Shown here one piece after another: positions 41,939 to 51,010 of a stretch of 64,000 nt of DNA. The notes under the pieces are model-generated. The model was not told where the DNA came from. It saw only the letters and a program-made list of their open reading frames with translations, and made no database searches. The stretch is from NCBI RefSeq assembly GCF_947500605.1, contig NZ_CANMSJ010000003.1:1-64000 (forward strand). The letters run 5' to 3'. The number at the start of each line of letters is the position of its first letter. Within the stretch, counting starts at the first letter, position 1. The translations under genes and the position numbers were made by a program. This DNA comes from an uncultured Lacinutrix sp. (lineage in GTDB: Bacteria > Bacteroidota > Bacteroidia > Flavobacteriales > Flavobacteriaceae).

Positions 41939-42814
41939 CTAATTATTTTTGCCAACGTAAGTAACTAAAATTTCTACACGTCTATCGAACTTAGGCTCGC
42001 CACCAAGTGGAAACTTTCTTCTCATACCAACAAATTTCATTCGTTTTTTTTCGACTCCTTTTCTTTCAAGATAATCATAAATATATTTAGCTCTAGCTAA
42101 AGATAAATTACGTTTTCCTGTTTTTTTATCTACTGCATCTCTACTGTTTTGTGTACAACAAACATGACCTTGAATAGTAAAATATACACCTTTATTATCA
42201 AGCATAATATTTGCAAGTTCAAGCAACGTTTTTTTAGAATCTGACGTTACATAGCTATAGTTAGTTTTAAAGTAAATTTTATCTAAACGTATTTTATCAC
42301 CTTTTTTTATGGTGCCTTTTTTAATATCGTCTGTTGTTTTTTCTTTGTTATCGCCTGCTGTTTCAGCTTCTTCTTTTGTATTCTCTACAATGGCTTCAAC
42401 AGGTTTTATAGGAAGTTTTTTGCTTACTATTATCTCTACTTTACGGTTAAGCCCACGAATTTGACTGACTTCATTTTCATTTAAAACCTTTAAAAGTATT
42501 TCGCCTTTACCATTAACATTTGTAATTAAATTAGGATCTATTCCATAACCAGCAAACATTTCTTTAATAGCATTTGCTCGATTTTGAGACAATTCGAGGT
42601 TGTATTCGTTAGAGCCTCTATCGTCTGTAAATCCATAGATTGAAACCTTTTCCACAGCAATGGTATCTAATTGAGAAATAAAGAGTAATAGTCTATTTTC
42701 TTCGGTTAAAGGAACAACATACCTATCTGTATCAAAATAAACATCGTGAGTAAATTCATTTTGAGAAAACCCAAGCTGAGTAATAAATAGAAGTATGGGT
42801 ATTAAGTATTTCAT
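41939..42814 (-). CDS. OmpA-family protein with two OmpA-like domains
   Basis: 291 residues with a signal peptide (cleavage after LGFSQ). Two OmpA/MotB-type peptidoglycan-binding modules are visible. The first (about 25-130) has SIYGFTDDRGSNEYNLELSQ and NRANAIKEMF. The second (about 175-290) has KIYFKTNYSYVTSDSKKTLL and ends FDRRVEILVTYVGKNN. They are joined by an acidic linker. Such proteins tie the outer membrane to the wall. The first domain is unusually close to the N-terminus and no beta barrel precedes it. It is a single-gene unit. Confidence 0.88.
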   Translation of the reverse strand: MKYLIPILLFITQLGFSQNEFTHDVYFDTDRYVVPLTEENRLLLFISQLDTIAVEKVSIYGFTDDRGSNEYNLELSQNRANAIKEMFAGYGIDPNLITNVNGKGEILLKVLNENEVSQIRGLNRKVEIIVSKKLPIKPVEAIVENTKEEAETAGDNKEKTTDDIKKGTIKKGDKIRLDKIYFKTNYSYVTSDSKKTLLELANIMLDNKGVYFTIQGHVCCTQNSRDAVDKKTGKRNLSLARAKYIYDYLERKGVEKKRMKFVGMRRKFPLGGEPKFDRRVEILVTYVGKNN

Positions 42815-42862
42815 TTCTTTTAAAAGGATATTAAATATATTGATTTCTCAATAATTTATCTA

Positions 42863-44509
42863 TTAGTTTAGGTAACGTTGATATTTAGAGGTGTTTGCTA
42901 GTATTTCTGTAGCTTTTTTAATCTCTTTGTTATGTATTTTATAATACTCGTACAAACCTTCTCTATAAACGTAACGTTTTATTATTTCGTCGCTTAATAA
43001 GCCAATAAGTTGAGATTTGTTATCATCGATAGCTTTTAATTTTGAATTATTTAAATTGTGAATTAAAGTATTGTAATCACGTTGTATATCATCGTCTAAA
43101 TTCTCTGTTTTAGCAACTTCTAATGCTTTGTTAAGTGACTTTTCGGTATCTGTTTCAAAAGAAAAATCTGAAGTTTTTAAGAAGTTTTTAAAATCACTAA
43201 AATCTGAATCTGTTAATTTCCAGTTATTAATATCGCTAATATTTTTATTGTTATAATAGTATTTAGTAGCGTAATCGAAAACACTTTGATTGCTTAAAAT
43301 AGCTTTTGTAATTGCAGAGTTTTTAGAATAATCTAAAACTTCGTCTGGTAAAACACCGCCACCGTCAAATACTTTTCTACCATTTTTAGTTTTAAATACA
43401 TGGTAATCTTGTTGTTTTACACGAACAGCATTTCCTTTTTCATCTTTATTCCAATAGTCTAAAGCTTGAATACAACGACCAGAAGGTGTGTAATAGCGAG
43501 AAATAGTTACTTTTAACTGTGTACCATAGGTTAATTTTTTAGGACGTTGTACAAGGCCTTTTCCAAAACTTCTAGCACCTACAACAACACCTCTATCTAA
43601 ATCTTGTATTGTTCCAGAAACAATTTCACTTGCCGAGGCACTTTTACCGTTAATAAGTACCACTAATGGTATTTCTGTATCTATTGGATCTTTTTTTGTG
43701 TAATACGTTCTGTTGTATTTTTTTACTTTAGATTTCGTTGTAACTACCAATTGGCCTTTAGGCACAAATAAGTTTACAATATTTACAGCTTCGTTAAGTA
43801 AACCTCCTGGGTTTCCGCGTAAGTCTAATATAATACTTTTGGCACCTTGTGCTTTTAAATCTTTTAAAGCATAACCTGTTTGTTGCGAAGCTTTAGCGTT
43901 AAATTTACTAAGTACAATATAACCTGTAGTTTCATCAATCATAGAAAAATGTGGTACAGCATCAATTTCAATCTCACTACGTTTTACCGTTGTATTTGTT
44001 TCTTTACCTTGTCTTAAATAGGTTATTTCAGCAGATGAATTTGGCGGACCTTTAAGTAGGTTTCCTGCATCTTCTTTATAATCTGTTACAGTTTGTCCAT
44101 CTATTTTAATAATCTCGTCTCCTGCTTTTAATCCTGCTTTATCTGCTGGATAGCCTTTGTAAGGTTCTACTATTAATAATTTATCTTTTAAAATACGTAC
44201 TTGTGCTCCAATACCAGTATAGTCTCCAGTTCTTTGAATTCGTGCTGCTTCTACATCTTGCTCGTTATAAAACTTAGTATAAGGATCGAGTTCGTTTAAC
44301 ATGTTTTTAATGGCATTATCCATTAAATCACCAGGATTTGTTTCGTCTACATAATTCATATTCAGTTCTTTAAAAAGAGTGGTGAATATTTCAATTTGCT
44401 TTGCAATCTCGAAAAAATCGTTGTTATAGGTTTTAAAAGCAGAGCCTGTAATTAATATTGTAAGCGCTAATACAGGAATGAGAACTTTTTGTTTTAATAG
44501 ATTTTTCAT
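42863..44509 (-). CDS. C-terminal processing peptidase (S41 family, CtpA/Prc-like)
   Basis: 548 residues. An N-terminal membrane anchor or signal (VLIPVLALTILITGSAF) precedes a PDZ domain (about 85-165, YPADKAGLKAGDEIIKIDGQ) and an S41 protease domain with GNPGGLLNEAVN, the nucleophile in GKSASASEIVSG (Ser) and the catalytic Lys in FGKGLVQ. A C-terminal helical extension of about 170 residues ends YKIHNKEIKKATEIL, as in many Bacteroidota. It cleaves periplasmic proteins near their C-termini. Its ATG overlaps the DUF4349 stop by 4 bp (ATGA), indicating translational coupling. Confidence 0.93.
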   Translation of the reverse strand: MKNLLKQKVLIPVLALTILITGSAFKTYNNDFFEIAKQIEIFTTLFKELNMNYVDETNPGDLMDNAIKNMLNELDPYTKFYNEQDVEAARIQRTGDYTGIGAQVRILKDKLLIVEPYKGYPADKAGLKAGDEIIKIDGQTVTDYKEDAGNLLKGPPNSSAEITYLRQGKETNTTVKRSEIEIDAVPHFSMIDETTGYIVLSKFNAKASQQTGYALKDLKAQGAKSIILDLRGNPGGLLNEAVNIVNLFVPKGQLVVTTKSKVKKYNRTYYTKKDPIDTEIPLVVLINGKSASASEIVSGTIQDLDRGVVVGARSFGKGLVQRPKKLTYGTQLKVTISRYYTPSGRCIQALDYWNKDEKGNAVRVKQQDYHVFKTKNGRKVFDGGGVLPDEVLDYSKNSAITKAILSNQSVFDYATKYYYNNKNISDINNWKLTDSDFSDFKNFLKTSDFSFETDTEKSLNKALEVAKTENLDDDIQRDYNTLIHNLNNSKLKAIDDNKSQLIGLLSDEIIKRYVYREGLYEYYKIHNKEIKKATEILANTSKYQRYLN

Positions 44510-45339
44510 TTTTTCATTTTTTTCTTATACCATTTTCTAATAAAAAATATTCCAATACTAAGTAGAATTAGAAATGGCCAAATATTTAATACACCAAGGA
44601 AAAAGTAAGATAAACCATTAAAACCAGATTTTAATGCTTTTCCCATTTTTGAACCATAAGATTGGGTGATTTTAGAACTTGTTGTAGTTTTATAAAAGGT
44701 TATGTTTATTGTACTTAATGCTACTTTATTATTTAAGTATTTTAAACGGCCTTGCTTGGCTTCAATTTCTTCACGAATACTAGAGAGTTCTCTCTCTATT
44801 TCTAACATTTCTTTTACATTTTTTGCTTTAGAAAGTAATTGTAAATAACGTGTTTCTAGTACCCTTTTGGCTCCTAACCTTGCTTCAAGGTCTATAAATT
44901 CTTCAGTAACGTCCTTAGACGAAATGCTTTTACTATCAAAATATTCTACAGATTTACTTATAGAATCTATAGTGTTTTGAAAACCATTAGTTGGTACTCT
45001 AACAATAAGAGTTCTTATGCTTCTGTTATAATTTTTAGAAGCATTATCGTTTTGTATAACACCATTATTTTGTTTTACGTAACGTTGAATATTATCGAAA
45101 GTTTTATCTAAATCGTTAGTTTCGAATTCTAGATAAGATTCTTTTATAATTTTTTGAGATGTTTCTTTTGGAACAGACATATTGTAAGTCACTTCCATTT
45201 CTTCAATAGTGTCTTCTATTTCGTAATCACCAGAAGTATTAACAAGACCTAATACTCCACTATCATTTTTATAATAGCTAGGTTCTTGATGACAACCAAA
45301 TAATATTAGAATTACAACAATGGATAGATATACACGCAT
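44506..45339 (-). CDS. DUF4349 domain lipoprotein
   Basis: 277 residues. The lipobox signal (MRVYLSIVVILILFGC, Cys 16) is followed by the DUF4349 body: KEGYLEFETND-like KESYLEFETNDLDKTFDNIQ, TLIVRVPTNGFQNTIDSISK, and a coiled coil around KNVKEMLEIERELSSIREEI, ending with one C-terminal membrane helix (about 245-268). This family occurs in many bacteria with an unknown role. The gene is positioned between rnpA (10 bp upstream) and the S41 protease (4-bp overlap), so the three form one unit. Confidence 0.88.
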   Translation of the reverse strand: MRVYLSIVVILILFGCHQEPSYYKNDSGVLGLVNTSGDYEIEDTIEEMEVTYNMSVPKETSQKIIKESYLEFETNDLDKTFDNIQRYVKQNNGVIQNDNASKNYNRSIRTLIVRVPTNGFQNTIDSISKSVEYFDSKSISSKDVTEEFIDLEARLGAKRVLETRYLQLLSKAKNVKEMLEIERELSSIREEIEAKQGRLKYLNNKVALSTINITFYKTTTSSKITQSYGSKMGKALKSGFNGLSYFFLGVLNIWPFLILLSIGIFFIRKWYKKKMKK

Positions 45340-45349
45340 GAGTATTATT

Positions 45350-45703
45350 TTATTTAGATAGAAACTTAGTTAAAAGTGCCTTCATTTTTGTGTTTATTAA
45401 TTCAAAATCTGGCATGTCTTTACTAATATATAAAATCATTAACGTATAATCGTTAACTTCATTATTAATTAACACAGGTTTATTTAACCTATAAGCTTCA
45501 CGAAGTAAGCGTTTTATACGAATTCTATCTACTGCACGTTTAAAATTTCGTTTACTAACCGAAACGCCAACTTTACGAGAATCGCCATGTTTTAAATAGA
45601 CTAACCGCAAAGGATATGCCGAAACCGATTGCCCGTCGAGAAATAATTTTTCGATGGTTTTCTGGCTTTTAAGTTTTTCGTGTTTATTATACGTCAGTTT
45701 CAT
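45350..45703 (-). CDS. rnpA: Ribonuclease P protein component
   Basis: 117 residues from the ATG at 45703: MKLTYNKHEKLKSQKTIEKL with the family block DGQSVSAYPLRLVYL and the RNA-binding RNR-like helix SKRNFKRAVDRIRIKRLLRE. It assists the RNase P RNA in 5' maturation of tRNAs. A TTG start at 45712 would add three residues but falls within the promoter element. The usual partner rpmH is not next to it. The gene heads the rnpA-DUF4349-S41 unit. Confidence 0.93.
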   Translation of the reverse strand: MKLTYNKHEKLKSQKTIEKLFLDGQSVSAYPLRLVYLKHGDSRKVGVSVSKRNFKRAVDRIRIKRLLREAYRLNKPVLINNEVNDYTLMILYISKDMPDFELINTKMKALLTKFLSK

Positions 45704-45709
45704 AGTTTT

Positions 45710-45717
45710 CAAAGGTA
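45710..45717 (-). promoter_or_regulatory. -7 promoter element of rnpA, very close to the start codon
   Basis: TACCTTTG on the minus strand matches TAnnTTTG and ends 6 bp before the ATG at 45703. As with holB, this implies a leaderless or nearly leaderless transcript. Confidence 0.5.
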
Positions 45718-45827
45718 GTAATGCTATTGTAATAAAAAAATCTAATAATACACCTTTTATACTATTTAAAACGTGCTTAAAATGTAATGTTTTCTTTTTA
45801 TTTAAGACTTATAGAAAAAAGAAAAAT

Positions 45828-46463
45828 ATGTCATTAACACAATTATTAAAAGAACATGCAGAGGAATCTGCAGCAAAATATCCAGAAGAAGTTAAAGCTA
45901 TAATGCAAAATGCTATAGACGATTTAGAAGTTTCTAGTTTAACTACTAATGCATTAAAAACAGGAGATATTTTCCCAAGTTTTAATTTACCAAATGCAAA
46001 AGGAGAAGTTATTAGTTCTTTAAGTTTACTAGATAAAGGACCATTAGTTATTGCTTTTTATCGTGGTGGTTGGTGTCCATACTGTAATATTGAATTAAAG
46101 GCATTACAAAATGCTTTACCTCAAATAAAAGAAAAAGGAGCGCAACTTATTGCTATAAGTCCAGAAAGTCCAGATAACTCTTTAACTACTAAAGAAAAAA
46201 ACGAATTAAGTTTTGAAGTTCTTACAGATAAAGATAACAGCTTTGCTAGAGACTTAAGTTTGGTTTATAAATTACCAGATAGTTTAATAGCTTTATATAA
46301 TAAATTTGGGCTTAGTTTAGATGAAAGCCAAGGAAATTCAAATTCCGAATTACCAATAGCAGCAACTTATGTTATAGATACTAATGGAAAAATTATGTAT
46401 CATTTTCTTAAAGAAGATTATAAGCTTCGTGCAGATCCATTAGCAATATTAGAAGTACTTTAA
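45828..46463 (+). CDS. Peroxiredoxin-like (AhpC/TSA family) thiol peroxidase
   Basis: 211 residues from the ATG at 45828 (MSLTQLLKEHAEESAAKYPE). A thioredoxin-fold domain carries GDIFPSFNLPNAKGE and the redox centre FYRGGWCPYCN, followed by AQLIAISPESPDNS and TYVIDTNGKIMYHFL. The centre is a CxxC (WCPYC), as in the 'peroxiredoxin-like' subgroup. It reduces hydroperoxides or serves as a disulfide oxidoreductase. A longer in-frame start at 45654 would overlap the rnpA gene and was rejected. Single-gene unit with its own terminator. Confidence 0.9.
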   Translation: MSLTQLLKEHAEESAAKYPEEVKAIMQNAIDDLEVSSLTTNALKTGDIFPSFNLPNAKGEVISSLSLLDKGPLVIAFYRGGWCPYCNIELKALQNALPQIKEKGAQLIAISPESPDNSLTTKEKNELSFEVLTDKDNSFARDLSLVYKLPDSLIALYNKFGLSLDESQGNSNSELPIAATYVIDTNGKIMYHFLKEDYKLRADPLAILEVL

Positions 46464-46481
46464 ATAGAAAGTAGGTTATAT

Positions 46482-46513
46482 AAAAAAGCCTCATCTTAAG
46501 ATGAGGCTTTTTT
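46482..46513. terminator. Bidirectional terminator between the peroxiredoxin and M1 peptidase genes
   Basis: AAAAAAGCCTCATCTT (46482-46497) pairs perfectly with AAGATGAGGCTTTTTT (46498-46513). Confidence 0.92.
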
Positions 46514-46534
46514 AGTTTCTAATATAAGTAGTTA

Positions 46535-48382
46535 TTACTTCGTATTATTTTCTCTGTTAATATCTGCCATTATATTTTTAGCATCAATTTCTACGCTCTT
46601 AACAGCCTTTTTAGCTTTAAAAGAGTATGTTGGGTGTGCCCAAGACCAATCTGCCATTACAGTAGCTGTAGTTGGCTTTTCGCCACGCATCATTTGTAGC
46701 GGTATGTATATACTTTCTGTAGTACCATCTGTATAAGTTACTTCAAGATCTATTGGCATTGGCATTTCGCCAATACGCTCTAAAGTTACAGTATTACCTT
46801 CAATAGTTTTTACGCCATAGTCTATAGTATTTGTAGTCATAGTCCAGTCTGTTAAATACCATTCTAATTCTAAACCAGATACTTTTTCTGCAACACGAAT
46901 AAAGTCGTTTGGTGTTGGGTGTTTAAAAGACCAATCTGTAAAATATTGTTTTAAAGTTTTCTTTAAATTGTCTTCACCAATAACATAACCTAATTGTGTT
47001 AAGAAAACTGAACCTTTGTTATAAGCTGTTATACTATAAGCCATATTAGTTTCGTAACGGTCTGCATGTGTACTTTGTGGTTTTTCTTTTCCAGATTTTG
47101 CTAAGTAGTTATAACCTCTGTATGCACTTGCAGCAGGATTATCGGCATTCTTTTTATTAATAAAATCCATTGCATGGTCGCTAATGTAGCTTGTAAAACC
47201 TTCGTCCATCCACTCGTGCTTAGCTTCGTTTGTTGCTAATAAAAACTGAAACCAAGTATGTGCTAATTCGTGAGCTGTAACACCTACTAAGCTACCAAAT
47301 TTACGTTTACCAGTAATTAAAGTACACATTGCATACTCCATTCCACCATCTCCACCTTGAATTACAGAGTATTGATCGTAAGGATACTTACCAATATGCT
47401 CGCTAAAATACTGCATCATTTCAACCGTTTTAGATTGAAGGTTTTTCCAATTTTCTAAGTTTTCTGCAGGTAAATCTTTTTTGTAAAAGAAATTTAACAT
47501 TGGCCCGTTAGGCACTTGCATTGTATCGTGAATATAATTTGGATCTGCAGCCCAAGTAAAATCGTGAACATTTGGTGCTTTAAAATGAAGCGTTTTCTTA
47601 TCTCCTTTTACAACAGGATTTGGTTGTAAGTATCCTGTACCTCCAACAACATAATCTTTATCGATAGTTAGTTTTAAATCAAAATCTCCCCAAACACCAT
47701 GAAATTCTCTTCCTATGTATGGGTAAGCATGCCATCCTTCAAAATCATATTCAGATAATTTTGGATACCATTGCGTCATTGATAATGCAACACCTTCGGC
47801 ATTGTTTCTACCAGAACGTCTAATTTGAACAGGTACTTGCGCATCAAAAACCATATCGAAAGTTACACTTTCTCCAGGCTGTATTGCTTTATTTAAAGTC
47901 ACTTCTAAAACAGTTCCAGCAGTAATGTGCTTAACAGTACTTCCGTTTTGTTTAAGAGATGTTACATTTATGTAACCTATTTCATTAGGCTTTAAAGTAC
48001 TTATTCTACTTTGTTTTTCACCATTTACTTCGTTTACCATTCTACCATCTGGATCTACAATAGACTGTAATCTAGCGTCCATGTCACTACCTGGTTGAAA
48101 AGCATTAAAATATAAATGATAGAATACTTTATCTAAAACGTCTGGCGAATTGTTTGTATAAACTAATTTCTGTTTTCCTTGATATTGGTAGTTATTAACA
48201 TCCATATCAATTTCCATTTTATAGTCTACACTTTGTTGCCAATATGTAGATTTTGAAGATGAAGAACTAACAGCTGTTGCACTACTTTGAGTAGTATTTG
48301 TAGTTGTAGACACACTTTTAGATGAGCCACAACTCACTAAAAACAATGAAGCTGAAAGACTAAAAAGAAGAACTTTTTTCAT
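46535..48382 (-). CDS. M1 family metallopeptidase, lipoprotein
   Basis: 615 residues. The lipoprotein signal ends SASLFLVSCG (Cys 18), followed by a Ser/Thr-rich linker. A beta-sandwich domain (about 55-270) precedes the thermolysin-like catalytic domain with VTAHELAHTWFQFLL (HELAH zinc site) and the third-ligand Glu in EWMDEGFTSYIS. Instead of the usual GxMEN exopeptidase motif it reads GGMEYAM, so the exact specificity may differ. It acts as a surface or periplasmic aminopeptidase in peptide use. A terminator at 48402-48440 sits directly upstream. Confidence 0.93.
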   Translation of the reverse strand: MKKVLLFSLSASLFLVSCGSSKSVSTTTNTTQSSATAVSSSSSKSTYWQQSVDYKMEIDMDVNNYQYQGKQKLVYTNNSPDVLDKVFYHLYFNAFQPGSDMDARLQSIVDPDGRMVNEVNGEKQSRISTLKPNEIGYINVTSLKQNGSTVKHITAGTVLEVTLNKAIQPGESVTFDMVFDAQVPVQIRRSGRNNAEGVALSMTQWYPKLSEYDFEGWHAYPYIGREFHGVWGDFDLKLTIDKDYVVGGTGYLQPNPVVKGDKKTLHFKAPNVHDFTWAADPNYIHDTMQVPNGPMLNFFYKKDLPAENLENWKNLQSKTVEMMQYFSEHIGKYPYDQYSVIQGGDGGMEYAMCTLITGKRKFGSLVGVTAHELAHTWFQFLLATNEAKHEWMDEGFTSYISDHAMDFINKKNADNPAASAYRGYNYLAKSGKEKPQSTHADRYETNMAYSITAYNKGSVFLTQLGYVIGEDNLKKTLKQYFTDWSFKHPTPNDFIRVAEKVSGLELEWYLTDWTMTTNTIDYGVKTIEGNTVTLERIGEMPMPIDLEVTYTDGTTESIYIPLQMMRGEKPTTATVMADWSWAHPTYSFKAKKAVKSVEIDAKNIMADINRENNTK

Positions 48383-48401
48383 TTTAAAAAGGTATTTAAA
48401 T

Positions 48402-48440
48402 AAAAAAGCCTCAGTAATTTTTGACTACTGAGGCTTTTTT
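48402..48440 (-). terminator. Terminator of the S8 peptidase gene
   Basis: AAAAAAGCCTCAGTA (48402-48416) pairs with TACTGAGGCTTTTTT (48426-48440). Confidence 0.9.
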
Positions 48441-48451
48441 GTGTTATTATT

Positions 48452-50065
48452 TTATTTAGATAATTGAGAAGCCATAATTAATGCATTATAAACATTAACC
48501 ATTTTTCCAGATTTTGTTAAATCACCAAATGGTCTTACATCTTCTGTATTACCACCAACAACAACTTTAGTATTGATAGCTAAACCAGAGTCCATAATAA
48601 CTTGCTTAACCTGTGCAGCAGTTAATTTTGGGTATTGAGACCAAACTAAAGCAGCAACACCAGCTACAGCAGGAGAGGCCATAGATGTTCCACTAATAGC
48701 TTTATATTCATTCTCTGGGAATGTAGAGTAAATTTGTCCTCCTGGAGCAAAAACATCTACGTTTTGTTTTCCGTAGTTAGAAAAATTAGCAACCATACTT
48801 GTACCGTATTTAGGAGCTAATGCACCAACACGAATGTAAGTATTACTAATTTCTACATAATTTACATTATCGTCTGGAAAGTTAGGTTCTGTATCTACAT
48901 CTTCGCTAGAGTTACCAGCAGCATGCACAAAAACAACACCTTTATCACTAGCGTATTTTATAGCATCTCTTACCCAATCAGCATGAGGAGAAAAGCTTTT
49001 ACCAAAACTTCCATTAATTACTTTAGCACCATTATCTACTGCGTATCTAATTGCTTTAGCAACATCTTTATCATACTCATCACCGTTTGGTACAGCACGA
49101 ACAGCCATAATTTCAACATTGTTAGCAACACCATTTGCTCCTAAACCATTGTTACGTTCTGCAGCAATAATTCCGGCAACGTGAGTTCCATGACTTTCAG
49201 TTTTTTTAACTGGCATAACGTTTCCGTTACCATATCCAGGCTTATCATTCCAATCGTCTGGATTATCACCTGTTTTACGTCCTTTAAAATCTTTATTTAA
49301 GTTAAAAGCAACTTGGTCTCCATAATAGTCTACACCACCTTTAACCTGCTCTAAAACTTCTGGTAAAGATTTAGCACCTCTTGCATACATACCTGTTGCA
49401 GTTTCTGCAGCAGCTTTTAATGTTGCATCTTCAGTTGTAATAGCTGCTACTTCTTTAGATGTATAATCTTCTTTTTTAAAATGAGCTGCTAATGCTTTGT
49501 GTGCACCTTCGACAGAGTTGTAAATACCTTCGTATTGTTGCTTTCCAGCTACAGCTGCATTATAATCTGTATCGTATTTTGCTTTAGCTTCAGCATATCT
49601 TGGAGCACTTGTGTCTCCACTAGCTACTAAACGAATATATTCTAATTGCTCATCGTATCCATCACCAAGAAAGTTCCAACCATGGATATCATCAATATAA
49701 CCATTTTTATCGTCGTCAATTCCGTTACCAGGGATTTCCTTTTTGTTAGTCCAAAGAACACCATCTAAATCTTCGTGAGAAATATCAATTCCAGAATCGA
49801 TAACTGCAACAATAATTTTTTGTCCTTTTTTACCTTTAATAATTTCAGAGTATGCTTTATCAACACTCATTCCTGGAATAGTATCTTTTGCAAGATCTAA
49901 ATGTCCCCAATTTTTAGCTTCAGCATCTGTAAGAGCTGCTTCTTTAAGAGGTGAAGTGTCGATGTTTTCAACAGGAGTTGTTAAAATTGGTGCTCCACCA
50001 CCACAGCTAGATAATAAGGTCGCTGAGAATACAGAAAACAAAAGTGTTTTATTAATTAATTTCAT
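48452..50065 (-). CDS. S8 family serine peptidase (subtilase), lipoprotein
   Basis: 537 residues. The lipobox signal ends FSATLLSSCG (Cys 21). The catalytic triad is visible: Asp in VIDSGIDISHEDLDG (about 90), His in ESHGTHVAGIIAAE (about 291) and Ser in SGTSMASPAVAGVAALVW (about 474). The oxyanion-hole Asn is in FVHAAGNSSEDV. An insertion of roughly 160 residues between Asp and His (about 130-280) is larger than in classic subtilisins. Likely a surface or periplasmic protease. It follows the MBL hydrolase by 21 bp on the same strand. Confidence 0.93.
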   Translation of the reverse strand: MKLINKTLLFSVFSATLLSSCGGGAPILTTPVENIDTSPLKEAALTDAEAKNWGHLDLAKDTIPGMSVDKAYSEIIKGKKGQKIIVAVIDSGIDISHEDLDGVLWTNKKEIPGNGIDDDKNGYIDDIHGWNFLGDGYDEQLEYIRLVASGDTSAPRYAEAKAKYDTDYNAAVAGKQQYEGIYNSVEGAHKALAAHFKKEDYTSKEVAAITTEDATLKAAAETATGMYARGAKSLPEVLEQVKGGVDYYGDQVAFNLNKDFKGRKTGDNPDDWNDKPGYGNGNVMPVKKTESHGTHVAGIIAAERNNGLGANGVANNVEIMAVRAVPNGDEYDKDVAKAIRYAVDNGAKVINGSFGKSFSPHADWVRDAIKYASDKGVVFVHAAGNSSEDVDTEPNFPDDNVNYVEISNTYIRVGALAPKYGTSMVANFSNYGKQNVDVFAPGGQIYSTFPENEYKAISGTSMASPAVAGVAALVWSQYPKLTAAQVKQVIMDSGLAINTKVVVGGNTEDVRPFGDLTKSGKMVNVYNALIMASQLSK

Positions 50066-50086
50066 TGTAAAAATATGTATTAGTAG

Positions 50087-50959
50087 TTATAAATTAAAAA
50101 TTTCGTTGCAAGTATAAGTGTCTTTTAAACGGACTCCTTTTTCTGTGTTTTGTACAGTAATTAACTCATTGTGCGCATCGTGTTCCAAAAATAGGTAATA
50201 ATTATTAGTTGCTGCCAGATTCAAGAATTTTTCTTTCTCGTCTAAAGTCAGTAAAGGCCTTGTGTCATAGCCCATTACAAAAGGAATTGGCAAGTGTCCA
50301 ACTGTAGGTAATAAATCTGCCATAAAACAGATGGTTTTACCCTTATAATTAATCATTGGAATCATTTGTTTTTCGGTGTGCCCATTCGCAAAAAAGATAT
50401 CGAATCCTAAAGCAGAATTTTTTAGAATGTCTTCAGAATGACCTAGTGGAAGTTTAGTAAATTTTAAATGGCCACTATCTTCCATTGGCATAATATTTTC
50501 TTTTAAAAATGAAGCAACCTCACGACGGTTAGGTTGTGTTGCCCATTGCCAATGTTTCTCGTTACTCCAAAAATGAGCATTTTTAAAAGCAGGTTCTAAA
50601 AGTGTTCTGTCTTTGTTATATTGTATAGATCCTCCGCAGTGGTCAAAATGCAAATGCGTCATGAAAACATCTGTAATATCATCACGATGAAAACCATATT
50701 TAGCTAAAGATTTATCTATAGTATCGTCTCCCCAAAGGTGATAATAACCATAAAATTTCTCGCTTTGCTTGTTTCCCATTCCCGTATCTATTAAAATAAG
50801 ACGATTTCCATCTTCAATTAATAAACAGCGTGCAGCAATATCTATCATATTATTGCTATCCGCAGGATTGGTTCGCGTCCATAGCGATTTTGGTACTACG
50901 CCAAACATAGCGCCACCATCTAGCTTAAAATTTCCGGCATTTATAGGATATAAATTCAT
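50087..50959 (-). CDS. MBL-fold metallo-hydrolase
   Basis: 290 residues. The metallo-beta-lactamase metal site is VFMTHLHFDHCGG (HxHxDH, about 108-119), with FANGHTEKQM (second His) and FLEHDAHNE (later His) completing two metal sites. LIDTGMGNKQ and FMADLLPT are further fold markers. The layout is like lactonases and other MBL hydrolases; the substrate is unknown. No signal peptide, so cytoplasmic. Possibly co-transcribed with the S8 peptidase gene downstream. Confidence 0.88.
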   Translation of the reverse strand: MNLYPINAGNFKLDGGAMFGVVPKSLWTRTNPADSNNMIDIAARCLLIEDGNRLILIDTGMGNKQSEKFYGYYHLWGDDTIDKSLAKYGFHRDDITDVFMTHLHFDHCGGSIQYNKDRTLLEPAFKNAHFWSNEKHWQWATQPNRREVASFLKENIMPMEDSGHLKFTKLPLGHSEDILKNSALGFDIFFANGHTEKQMIPMINYKGKTICFMADLLPTVGHLPIPFVMGYDTRPLLTLDEKEKFLNLAATNNYYLFLEHDAHNELITVQNTEKGVRLKDTYTCNEIFNL

Positions 50960-51010
50960 AGCTGCAAATTATGAAAAACAAAGGGATTGAGAGTAAACGT
51001 TAAGTTTTTA

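Noticed and set aside
45654-45827. Longer N-terminus of the peroxiredoxin-like gene
   Set aside because: It would overlap rnpA and its promoter in antisense and adds residues without family resemblance; the ATG at 45828 gives the usual length.
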